From positions 1 through 21,329 of the forward strand of contig RFPR01000016.1 of NCBI GenBank assembly GCA_009928265.1: a DNA stretch of 21,329 nucleotides, read 5' to 3'. Of this stretch, positions 13,698-21,329 are shown in pieces; positions within the stretch are counted from its first letter, which is position 1, and the number at the start of each line of letters is the position of its first letter. The position numbers and the translations under genes were made by a program. This stretch comes from Pseudomonadota bacterium (GTDB taxonomy: Bacteria; Verrucomicrobiota; Verrucomicrobiia; Chthoniobacterales; UBA6821). Below the pieces are notes generated by a model. The model searched no databases, was not told the origin of the DNA, and worked only from the letters and a program-made list of their open reading frames with translations.

Positions 13698-14425
13698 GAC
13701 CCGGTTCTCAGGCGTACGGCGAGTTTTTGGGGAAGTCCGGCCTCGAGGATAGCGGAGGCCGCAGCCTCGATATTGTAGTCGATGCGACGGAGCCAGAGTC
13801 CCTCTTCCTCCTCGTCATGGATCATGTAGGCCGCCCTCGGATCACCATCGCGCGGTTGCCCGACGGCACCCGCATTGATGAGATACTTCGTAGTACGGGA
13901 AAGCCTGATTCCCTGTTCCTCTTCATCGAAGAGAAGCACCTGCCCGATTCCTTTAGCAAAGGCCTGCGGCACATGGGTGTGCCCGATGAAGCAGAGTGGA
14001 GTCCGCTGGAGTGCCATGCTCATCTCGGCATGGGCTGCCTCGCGGACGTACCCCCACGCGAGGGGGGAATCGAGCGTCGCATGAACGAACGTGGTCCGGC
14101 GGATTTGCCTCTGCGGGCGGAGTGCGCCCAACCAGGCACGATGTTCCGGTGAAAGGCGTTCCCGGGTCCACTGGAGAGAGATCCTTGCCACCTCGCTCAA
14201 CACGTCGAGCGACATCTCCCCAGACGCCGCCTGATCGTGATTTCCCATGACGCAGGAACCGGGAAGCTCCGAGGCAATGGTGACGCATTCGGAGGGAAAG
14301 GCCCCGTAGCCAACCACATCGCCGAGTAGGTGAAACTCGGTGCAACCAAGGGCACGCGCATCCTCCAGCACGGCCTCCAGCGCGTGCAGATTGGCATGGA
14401 TATCGCCGAGAATCGCGTAGCGCAT
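13694..14425 (-). CDS. Metallophosphoesterase (YfcE/MJ0936-like)
   Basis: This 243-residue member of the calcineurin-like superfamily has GDIHAN (D8, H10), GDVVGYG (D36), GNHD (61-64), H115 in FVHATLDSP, and GHTHVP (148-153), with a C-terminal INAGAVGQPRDGDPRAAYMI segment common to YfcE/MJ0936-type phosphodiesterases and diadenosine-tetraphosphatase-like members. It is distinct from the phosphoesterase at 1097, with a different start and length. It starts at 14425, overlapping the upstream stop by one base, and ends in an ATGA overlap with GT9. Its substrate is unknown. Confidence 0.85.
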   Translation of the reverse strand: MRYAILGDIHANLHALEAVLEDARALGCTEFHLLGDVVGYGAFPSECVTIASELPGSCVMGNHDQAASGEMSLDVLSEVARISLQWTRERLSPEHRAWLGALRPQRQIRRTTFVHATLDSPLAWGYVREAAHAEMSMALQRTPLCFIGHTHVPQAFAKGIGQVLLFDEEEQGIRLSRTTKYLINAGAVGQPRDGDPRAAYMIHDEEEEGLWLRRIDYNIEAAASAILEAGLPQKLAVRLRTGS

Positions 14426-15225
14426 CAGGAGCGGGGCTTGGGGGAAGGGGAAGATGAGGAAACCGGAATTCTTTGCTCCGCAGGGATACTGAGCTTCTCC
14501 TCCAGACGACGGAGTTCGGCGATCAGGGGGGGCAATCTCATCTTTTCCCCCTGATTATAGAGGGCGCGCAGGCGGTCATAGGCCTCCCGCTCCATCCCGG
14601 GAACCTTCCCAGCTTCGTAGGCTGCAAACCTGGCTACATAGGCTGGAGCACCGGGCAGCGAGGAGGCCTTGGCAAAGGCCGCTGAGGCCCCTGCATGATC
14701 CTCAGCCTTGTCACGCAGGAGGATACCGAGACGCTCTTGCAAGAGGTAGCTCTCGGGATTATTGCGGATGCCGCGCTTGAGGAAATCCTTCCCGAGTTGA
14801 ATGTACTGGCGGCGGGCCCTCTCGCGGAGAACTTCACTCGGCTGATGCTTGTCCTGAAGAGCCGCGATGCTGGCGTTCCATGCCATGTGCCAGGCGGCGA
14901 TATCCCAATAGAGCAGGGAGTGGGGTTGGAGTGTGGTGACCGTGTTGAATAGCCCCGCCATGCGTCCCCACTCGGTCTTTTCCCAGGCCGCGTGCGACTC
15001 GATCCATAGAAGGGCCGCGACCGGTGCCCGAAACCCACTCAGTGCGGCAAGGAATCCCGATTGACCGATCTGCTCGCGAAGGTCGATTCCTAGAGGAACG
15101 GAATGAAATCCCGCTTTGGTGGCCGTGGACTGGAGTTCTTTCTGCCACGGCAGCAGCAGCGCACCGGCCACGATGACCAAGAAAACGGCCTGCAGGCTAC
15201 GGAAAAGGAAGGATGCTCCTGACAT
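14425..15225 (-). CDS. Membrane-anchored TPR-like protein of unknown function
   Basis: Taken from the ATG at 15225, the product has 266 residues: an N-terminal hydrophobic segment (LFRSLQAVFLVIVAGALLLPW) that likely anchors it in the inner membrane, then helical repeats with TPR-like spacing (AGLFNTVTTLQPHSLLYWDIAAWHMAWNASIA, FLKRGIRNNPESYLLQERLGILLRDK, AGASAAFAKASSLPGAPAYVARFAAYEAGK). The C-terminus is Ser/Pro-rich. An in-frame ATG at 15357 is rejected because it lies inside the upstream permease gene and adds an unlike segment. The start is 7 bp after the permease stop, and the end overlaps the phosphoesterase start by one base. Such ABC-2 permease plus TPR pairs suggest one transport system, but that is inference. 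Confidence 0.7.
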   Translation of the reverse strand: MSGASFLFRSLQAVFLVIVAGALLLPWQKELQSTATKAGFHSVPLGIDLREQIGQSGFLAALSGFRAPVAALLWIESHAAWEKTEWGRMAGLFNTVTTLQPHSLLYWDIAAWHMAWNASIAALQDKHQPSEVLRERARRQYIQLGKDFLKRGIRNNPESYLLQERLGILLRDKAEDHAGASAAFAKASSLPGAPAYVARFAAYEAGKVPGMEREAYDRLRALYNQGEKMRLPPLIAELRRLEEKLSIPAEQRIPVSSSSPSPKPRS

Positions 15226-15232
15226 GGCGGCA

Positions 15233-16099
15233 TCAGAGTTCCCTATTCTGGAAAAGGAAACAGGCGACGGCGTAATAAACCGCCGTGTAGACACCCCCCA
15301 ACGCCAAGGTCTGCAGAAACAATCCAACAGGAAGGGAAGTCCCCGCGACAATGTCATCGCTCAGATTAAAAGCCTGCAAATCGGGAAAAAGGAGCGCGAC
15401 CACGGCGGTGAAGACGCGGGTCCACCAGTGGATCCCGATTCCGCTCATCCAGTACTCACGCGCGGTGACCTGAAGGTGGCCGATGAAGTAGGCGGAGGCG
15501 GCCACAAGGATAGCGAAGATCCCGGAGGTGGCGAAGGTCGAGACGAGCAGGGTGAGCGAGGCGAGCAGGATCGACTTCACCAGCAGGAGGACCATGGCTG
15601 CCACAAGATCCCAGGAGAAACCCCCCTTGTGCACGGCATCGAGCGCGGCCGCGAGATCCTGCGCGGATCCGGAGAAGGTGGCACAGGTCTCGGCGAGGGC
15701 GGCCTGCTCGCGCAGGAAGAGGACTCCGACAAAGAGGATACCCATCACCAGCGTCGAGAGGGCTAGGAGGATGACGACGCCGAGTAGTTTCCCGAGCAGG
15801 TATTCGTGGCGCGGCACCGGCTTGGAGAGGATCGTGAAGATAGTCCGGTCCTCGAGATCACGCGGCAGGAGGTTGGCGGTCGTCAGGATCGCCAGCAGAC
15901 AGAGAAAAACAGCCATGGCACCCAGCGCCACGTCCTTCAGCATCTGGAACTCCTCCTGGAACGAGAACTTGGCAAGGAAGGCAGAGTTCCCGATCACGAC
16001 CAGGGCGAAGATCAGCAGAAAGTAGAAGACCTTCTGTCGAACCAGACCGGTGAAGGTGTTGCGGCCGATCGCCGTGATCCGGGAGAGGGAGCCTGTCAT
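15233..16099 (-). CDS. ABC-2 type transporter permease
   Basis: This 288-residue integral membrane protein has about six predicted helices (for example VFYFLLIFALVVIGNSAFLA, ALGAMAVFLCLLAILTTANLL, LLGVVILLALSTLVMGILFVGVLFL, LVAAMVLLLVKSILLASLTLLVS, SGIFAILVAASAYFIGHL, LQTLALGGVYTAVYYAVACFLF). The loop PRDLEDRTIFTILSKPVPRHEYLLGK is typical of ABC-2/GldF/NosY-type permeases, where an LSKPV or similar motif contacts the ATPase. No ATP-binding protein is in this cluster, so the partner is elsewhere. Its start overlaps the proB stop by 4 bp (ATGA) and its stop is 7 bp before the TPR-like gene. Confidence 0.85.
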   Translation of the reverse strand: MTGSLSRITAIGRNTFTGLVRQKVFYFLLIFALVVIGNSAFLAKFSFQEEFQMLKDVALGAMAVFLCLLAILTTANLLPRDLEDRTIFTILSKPVPRHEYLLGKLLGVVILLALSTLVMGILFVGVLFLREQAALAETCATFSGSAQDLAAALDAVHKGGFSWDLVAAMVLLLVKSILLASLTLLVSTFATSGIFAILVAASAYFIGHLQVTAREYWMSGIGIHWWTRVFTAVVALLFPDLQAFNLSDDIVAGTSLPVGLFLQTLALGGVYTAVYYAVACFLFQNREL

Positions 16100-16890
16100 T
16101 TGCGTTTTTTCGCTGAGGCTTTGCGGACAGGGAATCGCGTGCCGACATCGGCGCCCGTGACCGCTCCGTCGATGCTTCCTTTCCTGCGGCCATGGGCGAT
16201 CACAGTCTCCACACCGGCTCGGACGGCGGTCTCGACGGCGGCAAGCTTGGCTTGCATGCCTCCGGTGGAATGCTCCCCCTTATCGGGTGTCACATGACGG
16301 AAGGCATCGCGGATATCGGTGACAACGGGAATGCGCACCGGCTTGGAGGAACCGGCGCTGGCCAGGAGACCGTCGGCGCTCGTGAGCAGCACAAGAAGGC
16401 GGGCCGAGACAAGCACGGCCACCTCGGCGGAAAGACGGTCGTTGTCACCGAAACGGAGTTCCTCGACGGCCACCGAATCGTTCTCATTGATGACAGGAAC
16501 CACTCCGGGAGAGGAAAGCAATTTAGCCAAGGTCGTCTTGGCGTTACGCCGGCGCGAAGCATCAAAGATGTCATCATGCGTCAGGAGCAGTTGGGCGGGA
16601 CGCAGTCCGTGACGACCAAGATGGCGCGCGTAGGCATTCATGAGGGCGGGTTGACCGACAGCTGCGCAGGCCTGTTTCCCAGCGAGATCGGAGGGCCTCT
16701 TCGGAAGCTTCAGGGCATCGACTCCCGCCGCGACCGCACCGCTGGAAACAACGATGACGGGTTGGCCCGCAGCAGCGAGAACCGCGATCTGGGCTGACAG
16801 GGAGCGGAACTGTGTCTCATCCAGGGAGCATCCCCCCTCACGGGCCAGGATGCCGGTACCGAACTTGAGGACGACGGGACGCTTCTTCAT
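16096..16890 (-). CDS. proB: Glutamate 5-kinase ProB, short form without PUA domain
   Basis: ProB phosphorylates glutamate in the first step of proline synthesis, in the cytoplasm. The 264-residue protein is an amino-acid-kinase fold: KFGTGIL (9-15), VVSSGAVAAG (47-56), LTHDD, NEND (135-138), FGDNDRLSAEVA (147-158) and STGGMQAKLAAVETA. It stops just after the kinase domain, lacking the C-terminal PUA domain of the E. coli 367-residue enzyme; short ProB forms of this kind are known. ProA is not nearby. It lies 5 bp after the holB stop, with an AGGA about 9 bp before its ATG, and overlaps the permease by ATGA. Confidence 0.92.
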   Translation of the reverse strand: MKKRPVVLKFGTGILAREGGCSLDETQFRSLSAQIAVLAAAGQPVIVVSSGAVAAGVDALKLPKRPSDLAGKQACAAVGQPALMNAYARHLGRHGLRPAQLLLTHDDIFDASRRRNAKTTLAKLLSSPGVVPVINENDSVAVEELRFGDNDRLSAEVAVLVSARLLVLLTSADGLLASAGSSKPVRIPVVTDIRDAFRHVTPDKGEHSTGGMQAKLAAVETAVRAGVETVIAHGRRKGSIDGAVTGADVGTRFPVRKASAKKRK

Positions 16891-16895
16891 GTCTG

Positions 16896-17834
16896 TTAAT
16901 CCTGCCTCGAAACGACCATCAGTTCCAGAAAACCCGTTTCGAGGGCCAGTGCCTCCTGAACACCGCGCTCGAGATTCGTCCGTAGTTTTTCCAAGGCATC
17001 GAGTTGGCGGAGCAGGCGGCGCGACTCGTCGTTTCCCGTACCGCCATTTTCCGCCACACGACGCAGTTCGGTGGCAAAATGATCGCCCATCAACGAGAGG
17101 AGACGCGAACGCTCGCCGAGCACATCCGCCTCGGCGGCTGCTTTAAGCGAGTCTTCCCGTGCATCCCAATCACCCTCGGTCGTCTTGCCGAAACGAGCTT
17201 TCTCGGCGGAGAGTTCCTCGTCCATCCGCTCCTCAGCTTCTTCGCGCACCTCGGTGAGCAGATCCCGGAAAAGACGGGTCAGGCCAAAGGCGGCGGTTGC
17301 ATCGGCTCGACCTCCGGGAGCAAAGATTTTCGACATTGCTGTCGCCAACCTCTGCCCGCGTTCCCCCAGCGGTCGTTCCCCCTCGGAACGGAGGACGACG
17401 GCAAGACAACGGGAACGAATCGTTTCAAGCAATGCCTCGGGCAGCGAGGTGGTAAGCAGAAGCAGGGAGCCGGCTGGTGGTTCCTCGAGCGTCTTGAGAA
17501 ACGCATTGGCCGCCTGCGGCATCATCCGGTCGGCGTCACGGATTACGGCCACCTTGCGTGAACCCTTCTCCGGAGTGCGATGGATCGCCTCCTCCAGCGC
17601 ACGGATCTGATCGGTCAGGATACGGCGGGATTTGGATTCCGGGGCGATCGCATGAAAGTCGGGATCGTTCTCGACCCGGATGGAGCCGTCCCCGAGGAAC
17701 AAACCCGCAAATTCGTTGGCGAACTCGTCCGGGCACGAGCCTGCCTCTCCCGAGACCAGATAGGCATGCCCGAGTCTCCCTTCCGCAAGCGCCCTCTCAA
17801 GGAGCCCCAGCGCCTCTTCCCTAGAGTAGGCCAT
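16896..17834 (-). CDS. holB: DNA polymerase III delta' subunit HolB
   Basis: HolB is the delta' subunit of the clamp-loader that places the beta clamp on DNA. The 312-residue protein has the AAA+ start REEALGLLERALAEGRLGHAYLVSGEAGS with a non-functional P-loop (GEAGS in place of GxxxxGK[ST], usual for delta'), RKVAVIRDADRMMPQAANAFLKTLEEPPAG (Walker B region and the family's TLEEPP signature), and TIRSRC (sensor/SRC motif). The C-terminal third is helical, with charged stretches. The SD AAGGAG lies 6 bp before the ATG. The first 14 bp overlap the end of tmk, a neighbour arrangement seen widely in bacteria, which helps the assignment. Confidence 0.88.
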   Translation of the reverse strand: MAYSREEALGLLERALAEGRLGHAYLVSGEAGSCPDEFANEFAGLFLGDGSIRVENDPDFHAIAPESKSRRILTDQIRALEEAIHRTPEKGSRKVAVIRDADRMMPQAANAFLKTLEEPPAGSLLLLTTSLPEALLETIRSRCLAVVLRSEGERPLGERGQRLATAMSKIFAPGGRADATAAFGLTRLFRDLLTEVREEAEERMDEELSAEKARFGKTTEGDWDAREDSLKAAAEADVLGERSRLLSLMGDHFATELRRVAENGGTGNDESRRLLRQLDALEKLRTNLERGVQEALALETGFLELMVVSRQD

Positions 17835-18474
17835 GGAATTCTCCTTTCAGTCGTTCGGAAAGCGTGACGGCAATGGCCGCACCAACCTCATCCACGTTCC
17901 CGGAAGCATCGATCACGGCGATCCGGGAAGATTCCGCGGCCGCCAGCTCCAGATAGCCGCGGCGCACCGCCTCGTAAAATTCCTCCCGCTCCTGCTCCAT
18001 CCGGTCGGCAGGTCCTTTCCGGCAAGCCGCCCTGCGCCGACCTTCCGCGGCATCGAGATCGAGAAGAAGAGTCACCTCCGGAAGGGTGCCACCCGTGGCA
18101 AAGGCATTCACGAAGGCAACGGACTCCGGGGCGATGGCGCGGGCCACACCCTGATAAACTGTTGTTGAATCAAGGAATCGGTCGCAGAGAACGATCGCTC
18201 CTCTCTCCAAGGCTGGGCGGATCACCTCGCGTACTAGTTGGGCTCGGCTTGCCGCAAAGAGGAGCAGTTCTGCCTCTGCAGTCATGCCGGCGCCCGCCGG
18301 ATCGAATTTCAGGAGGTCGCGGATTTTCTCGCCAAGGGGACATCCGCCTGGTTCACGGAGCGTCACCACTTCGCGGCCCGAGTCACGAAAACGGATGCTC
18401 AGACGCTCGATCTGCGTCGATTTCCCGCAACCCTCGGAACCCTCGAAGCTGATGAATAAGCCTTTGCTTGCCAT
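17821..18474 (-). CDS. tmk: Thymidylate kinase Tmk
   Basis: Tmk phosphorylates dTMP to dTDP with ATP for DNA synthesis. The 217-residue protein has the P-loop FEGSEGCGKST (10-20), then VVTLREPGGCPLGEKIRDLL (the DR/REPGG motif binding dTMP), LCDRFLDSTTVYQGVAR (DR-x-x-S-T motif) and LLLDLDAAEGRRRAACRKGPADRMEQE (LID region). Length is standard. It is the first gene of the minus-strand block and overlaps holB by 14 bp. The intergenic gap to the divergent EVE-domain gene is 94 bp, so a promoter for the ten-gene unit must lie here; TATGAT (18488-18483, minus) is a candidate -10, but no good -35 is seen. Confidence 0.95.
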   Translation of the reverse strand: MASKGLFISFEGSEGCGKSTQIERLSIRFRDSGREVVTLREPGGCPLGEKIRDLLKFDPAGAGMTAEAELLLFAASRAQLVREVIRPALERGAIVLCDRFLDSTTVYQGVARAIAPESVAFVNAFATGGTLPEVTLLLDLDAAEGRRRAACRKGPADRMEQEREEFYEAVRRGYLELAAAESSRIAVIDASGNVDEVGAAIAVTLSERLKGEFHGLL

Positions 18475-18568
18475 GAAAAGCGATCATAGCGCCGCAAGGA
18501 TGGGGTAGAAGCGCGAAAACACACCCCTAGGGATGGATCCCAGAAGCGGATTCCTGTACAAAAACACC

Positions 18569-18994
18569 ATGATTAGGCACTGGCTTGTGAAATCGGAACC
18601 TTCCGCCTTCGCGTGGGATGATCTACAAAAGGAGTGCAAAACAGCCTGGACGGGAGTCCGAAACTTTCAGGCGCGAAACAACCTCCGCTCCATGAAAAAG
18701 GGGGATTTCGTCCTCTTCTACCAGAGTGTCACCGACCCCTCCGTGCGCGGGGTGACCAAGGTCGTGAAGGAAGCTTATCCGGACCCCACCGCCAAGGAGG
18801 GCGACTGGAGTTGCGTCGATCTGGAAAAGATCAAGCCCCTCACCTCACCCGTCACGTTGGCCTCTATCAAAACCGATCCGGTCCTGACCGAAATCGCCTT
18901 GATCAAACAGTCGCGCCTCAGCGTGATGCCCCTAACCAAGCTTGAATATGACAGAATCATCTCTCTTGGAAAGCAGGTTAGTGGCGCTCGATAG
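18569..18994 (+). CDS. EVE-domain protein
   Basis: This 141-residue protein is a single EVE domain, a PUA/YTH-like fold that binds modified nucleobases in DNA or RNA in some characterised members. The start MIRHWLVKSEPSAFAWDDL shows the family's HWLxKSEP motif, followed by TAWTGVRNFQARNNLRSMKKGDFVLFYQS, RGVTKVVKEAYPDPTA and a C-terminal SVMPLTKLEYDRIISLGK. The ATG at 18569 is preferred over one 12 codons upstream (18533), which adds nonconserved residues. The domain occurs in restriction/defence operons, but none of its neighbours here is a defence gene, so a housekeeping role is at least as likely. Confidence 0.88.
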   Translation: MIRHWLVKSEPSAFAWDDLQKECKTAWTGVRNFQARNNLRSMKKGDFVLFYQSVTDPSVRGVTKVVKEAYPDPTAKEGDWSCVDLEKIKPLTSPVTLASIKTDPVLTEIALIKQSRLSVMPLTKLEYDRIISLGKQVSGAR

Positions 18995-19189
18995 ATCGGC
19001 AAAGTGGCCAATGCCAAGTTCCCTATGTCCATGACGGCCGACTCCTTGCGGTTAGGACATCAGGCGGCACCAAAAACCAGAGAAGCCGGCATCGTGAAGC
19101 GGGGCTTCGGGATACTTTAGGAAACCAAGCCCACTTGAGTGAGGAGTGGGGTACAAAAAACACCAACGAATGTGGAATCGTGGTTTTAC

Positions 19190-19208
19190 TATCACGAAAC
19201 CCGTGATA
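19190..19208. promoter_or_regulatory. Perfect 7-bp hairpin upstream of the TPR gene
   Basis: TATCACG (19190-19196) and CGTGATA (19202-19208) form a perfect inverted repeat around AAACC, 11 bp before the GTG start proposed for the next gene. It could be an operator or a leader hairpin near the ribosome-binding site. The remaining 18995-19189 interval holds no gene I can see, only weak GC hairpins. Confidence 0.35.
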
Positions 19209-19219
19209 ATTCATCCCCT

Positions 19220-21329
19220 GTGATTCCCCCGTACAGAGCACGTTTTCGTCCAACGGTTAGGTCTCTCTTCCTGGTGCTCGGACTTTCCTTACCCCTGCTC
19301 CGAGGAATAGCTTTCGCCCAAGACTCGTCAACCGAGGATCTTTTCAAGGCTGGAGCCGCCGCATTCCAATCGGGGGATTATGCCGGTGCCTCGAAAAATT
19401 TCGAGGCGGTCCTCGCCGCAGGGCCCACGGGTGAGGCACTGGAGACGATCCTCTTCACTCTCGCCTCCACCTACTTTAACCAAAAGAACCTTCCCAAAGC
19501 GGAGGAATACTACAACCGGTGCCTCAAGGAATTCCCTGAAGGGAAAAACAAGACCAAAGCGCTCATCGCGATTTCCCAGATCCAGAACCTGAGCGGTCGC
19601 AAGGCGGAAGCTGAGCAGACTCTGAAGAAGGCTTCCGAGGGTAAGGGTGATCTGGCAACCCGCGCACGCCTTGCCCAGGCCTCGATGTTATCAGACGGCG
19701 GCAAAGCCGAGGAGGCGCTTGCCGCGCTACATCCGATGATCGCCGGAGGGATCAAAGATGATCTCTCCGTCCAGGCCGCGATGGCCATTGTCGAGATCGA
19801 GTCAAAGCTGGGTCATCTTGACGAGGCACTGCAACTCCTAGACCAGCTTCAGGCTGCCAGCGACCTGATAGACAATCCTCTCCAGTTAGACATCCTCGCC
19901 GTTCGGATCGGCGACAGCCTTCTGAGCAAGGGGGAACGCCAGAAGGCACTGCGAATGTATGCGATTGTGCGCCCCAAGCAGATGGTGGTGGACCTCCAGA
20001 AAAAGAGGATTGACGCCATCGACAAGACAATCGTGGAGAACACGGCCAGCCTGCAGAAGAACCCCAAGAACTTCATGGAGGTGAACGCAACCAACGCCCT
20101 CCTGAAGGAGGATCAGAAGCAGCTTCGGACGGCACTCGAGCAGTTTGAGAAACTTCCCAACACCGAGGTTCCGGTCCGGCTCCGTCAGGCCAAGGCCTAT
20201 GATGAACTCGACCAGAAATGGGAGACCATCTTGATCTGGGAAAGCCTTCTCGACTCAGCCAAGGACCCCAAGGTACGCGAAGACGCCCTTTTCAGCCTCG
20301 GAGCCGCCTTTTGCTCGCTGGGAAGGCCTGACGACGCCGTACCCATTCTGAATCGTTACTTGGCGGAATATCCTTCCGGGAAATACGCCTCCCAAGCGGG
20401 CTACCTCAAAGGTGCCGTTGCCTTGGAGGCGGGCGATTTTCCGAAAGCGGAGACGGTCTTTGGGACCCTCATGGAAAAAGGGGATAGCTCGACCCTTGCG
20501 GCCAACATGCAGTTCCTGCTTGCCAACTCGCAATTCGCACAGGGAGCTGACCCAAAGAATCCCCAATCCTCCAAATACAAGGATGCAATCGTCAACTACC
20601 AGAAATACCTGACCAAATTCCCCGAAGGAAAGTTTTCGGAGGAATGCACCTACCGTATCCCCCTCTGTTCCTTCCAGTTAGGGGATTACGGAAAGTCCCT
20701 GGAGGGGTTTCAGAATTACGTGAAGAAATTTCCCGACGGGATGTTCACCGGGGATGCGGGCTACCGGATTGCCCTCTGCTATCAGGCCGCCAACAAATAT
20801 GACGATGTGATCCGGCTCTGCGAGGAGTGGCTGATGAAGCATCAGGGCGAGGTGATGCAGGCCGAGATTCTCTCGCTTAAGGGAGATGCCTTTGCGGCGA
20901 AGGAAATGCCAGGGGAATCCTCGGCCGCCTACCGGGATTCACTGAAGTTTGCGGAAAGCGACGAGTTGTTGAAGTATTCTCTCTTCGAAGCCAACAAGCA
21001 GTACCAAAAACTCAACAAATGGAATGACATCGCCGAGATGTTCGGAAGTTTCGCCGAACGTCATCCCAAGCATCCGGCAGCCGTGGCCGCCGTCTACTGG
21101 GTCTCCAAGGCCAAGATCAAGGATGGCAAGCCCGAGGAGGCAAAAAAATATCTCGCCGAGAACATCCTCAAAAATATCAATGACCGTAGGCAGGATGCCG
21201 TCGAAATGCTCCTGACCCAGCTTGCCCAAATCTGTTCCAAGAGACCACGTCCGCCGCTGATATCCAAGACACCTCCCCCGACAACGGCGGGGCAAACCGC
21301 CACCAACTCTGCCGTGGCTGACAGCATCT
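19220..21329 (+). CDS. Large exported TPR-repeat protein (cut by window edge)
   Basis: The frame is open from a GTG at 19220 to the window end, more than 703 residues, with no internal stop. The N-terminus has Arg-rich residues followed by a hydrophobic core (SLFLVLGLSLPLLRGIAFA) and AQD, a typical signal peptide; GTG codons at 19139 and 19172 are in frame but would put an unlike sequence ahead of it. The mature part has about twelve or more TPR-type helix pairs, with the usual G..Y.DA...YEK spacing, for example DYAGASKNFEAVLAAGPTGEALETILFTLASTYFNQ, GDYGKSLEGFQNYVKKFPDG and KYDDVIRLCEEWLMK. The last visible stretch is Pro/Thr-rich. TPR proteins scaffold protein complexes; no partner is evident. 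It runs off the edge. Confidence 0.85.
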   Translation, partial: MIPPYRARFRPTVRSLFLVLGLSLPLLRGIAFAQDSSTEDLFKAGAAAFQSGDYAGASKNFEAVLAAGPTGEALETILFTLASTYFNQKNLPKAEEYYNRCLKEFPEGKNKTKALIAISQIQNLSGRKAEAEQTLKKASEGKGDLATRARLAQASMLSDGGKAEEALAALHPMIAGGIKDDLSVQAAMAIVEIESKLGHLDEALQLLDQLQAASDLIDNPLQLDILAVRIGDSLLSKGERQKALRMYAIVRPKQMVVDLQKKRIDAIDKTIVENTASLQKNPKNFMEVNATNALLKEDQKQLRTALEQFEKLPNTEVPVRLRQAKAYDELDQKWETILIWESLLDSAKDPKVREDALFSLGAAFCSLGRPDDAVPILNRYLAEYPSGKYASQAGYLKGAVALEAGDFPKAETVFGTLMEKGDSSTLAANMQFLLANSQFAQGADPKNPQSSKYKDAIVNYQKYLTKFPEGKFSEECTYRIPLCSFQLGDYGKSLEGFQNYVKKFPDGMFTGDAGYRIALCYQAANKYDDVIRLCEEWLMKHQGEVMQAEILSLKGDAFAAKEMPGESSAAYRDSLKFAESDELLKYSLFEANKQYQKLNKWNDIAEMFGSFAERHPKHPAAVAAVYWVSKAKIKDGKPEEAKKYLAENILKNINDRRQDAVEMLLTQLAQICSKRPRPPLISKTPPPTTAGQTATNSAVADSI

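Noticed and set aside
16896..17834. Missing P-loop in HolB as a sign of a broken gene
   Set aside because: Delta' subunits normally lack a working Walker A motif, so this is expected.
18569..18994. EVE-domain gene as part of a defence island
   Set aside because: Its neighbours are tmk and a TPR protein; no restriction, methylase, McrBC-like or retron gene is present.
1..21329. CRISPR array, tRNA, rRNA, insertion sequence or transposase
   Set aside because: No repeat-spacer pattern of CRISPR length, no tRNA cloverleaf with a GGTTCGAATCC-type arm and no transposase or IntI protein motif were seen in the intergenic sequence or reading frames.

Overview
The window is about 21.3 kb of bacterial chromosome, mostly GC-rich housekeeping sequence with one AT-richer accessory block. 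The organism is probably a diderm (Gram-negative) heterotroph: it has a glycosyltransferase family 9 (LPS heptosyltransferase-like) protein, Sec-type signal peptides and a lysA for diaminopimelate/lysine metabolism. The mix of genes would fit the Verrucomicrobiota/PVC group, but no rRNA or other taxonomic marker is present, so that placement is only inference.

Layout. 1-809 (minus) is the 5' part of ligA, cut by the window edge. 810-1096 is a divergent intergenic region with a near-consensus sigma-54 (-24/-12) promoter followed by a strong intrinsic terminator, which looks like a gene for a small RNA or an attenuated leader. 1097-3117 (plus) is a calcineurin-like phosphoesterase coupled by ATGA overlap to an unrecognised exported protein. 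3218-4528 (minus) is lysA. 4883-6418 (plus) is a PIN-PhoH ATPase/ribonuclease. 8845-18474 is a block of ten minus-strand genes with overlaps or very short gaps, transcribed in the order tmk, holB, proB, ABC-2 permease, TPR-like membrane protein, phosphoesterase, GT9, thiH, thiS, U32 peptidase-family protein; it is probably one long operon. 18569-18994 (plus) is an EVE-domain protein. 19220 to the window end (plus) is a large exported TPR protein, cut by the edge.

The accessory block, 6453-8728, lies between the convergent 3' ends of phoH and the U32 gene. It has four plus-strand genes: an unknown four-TM protein, an unknown exported protein and two VOC (glyoxalase/bleomycin-resistance fold) proteins. 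Sites with the architecture of integron attC recombination sites follow these genes: R''/R' ends, paired L''/L' arms and, in the two best sites, an unpaired extrahelical G. No integrase gene is visible, so this reads as a cluster of attC sites lacking an integrase (CALIN-type), or as the far part of a chromosomal integron. It is the most notable thing in the window.

Other structures of note are two sets of 7-bp tandem repeats (just upstream of lysA; and as an inverted pair around the thiH 3' end, where they encode most of an extra C-terminal tail on ThiH), a large imperfect palindrome downstream of the U32 gene, and a thiH-thiS pair without thiG between or beside them. No tRNA, rRNA, CRISPR or transposase gene was found.
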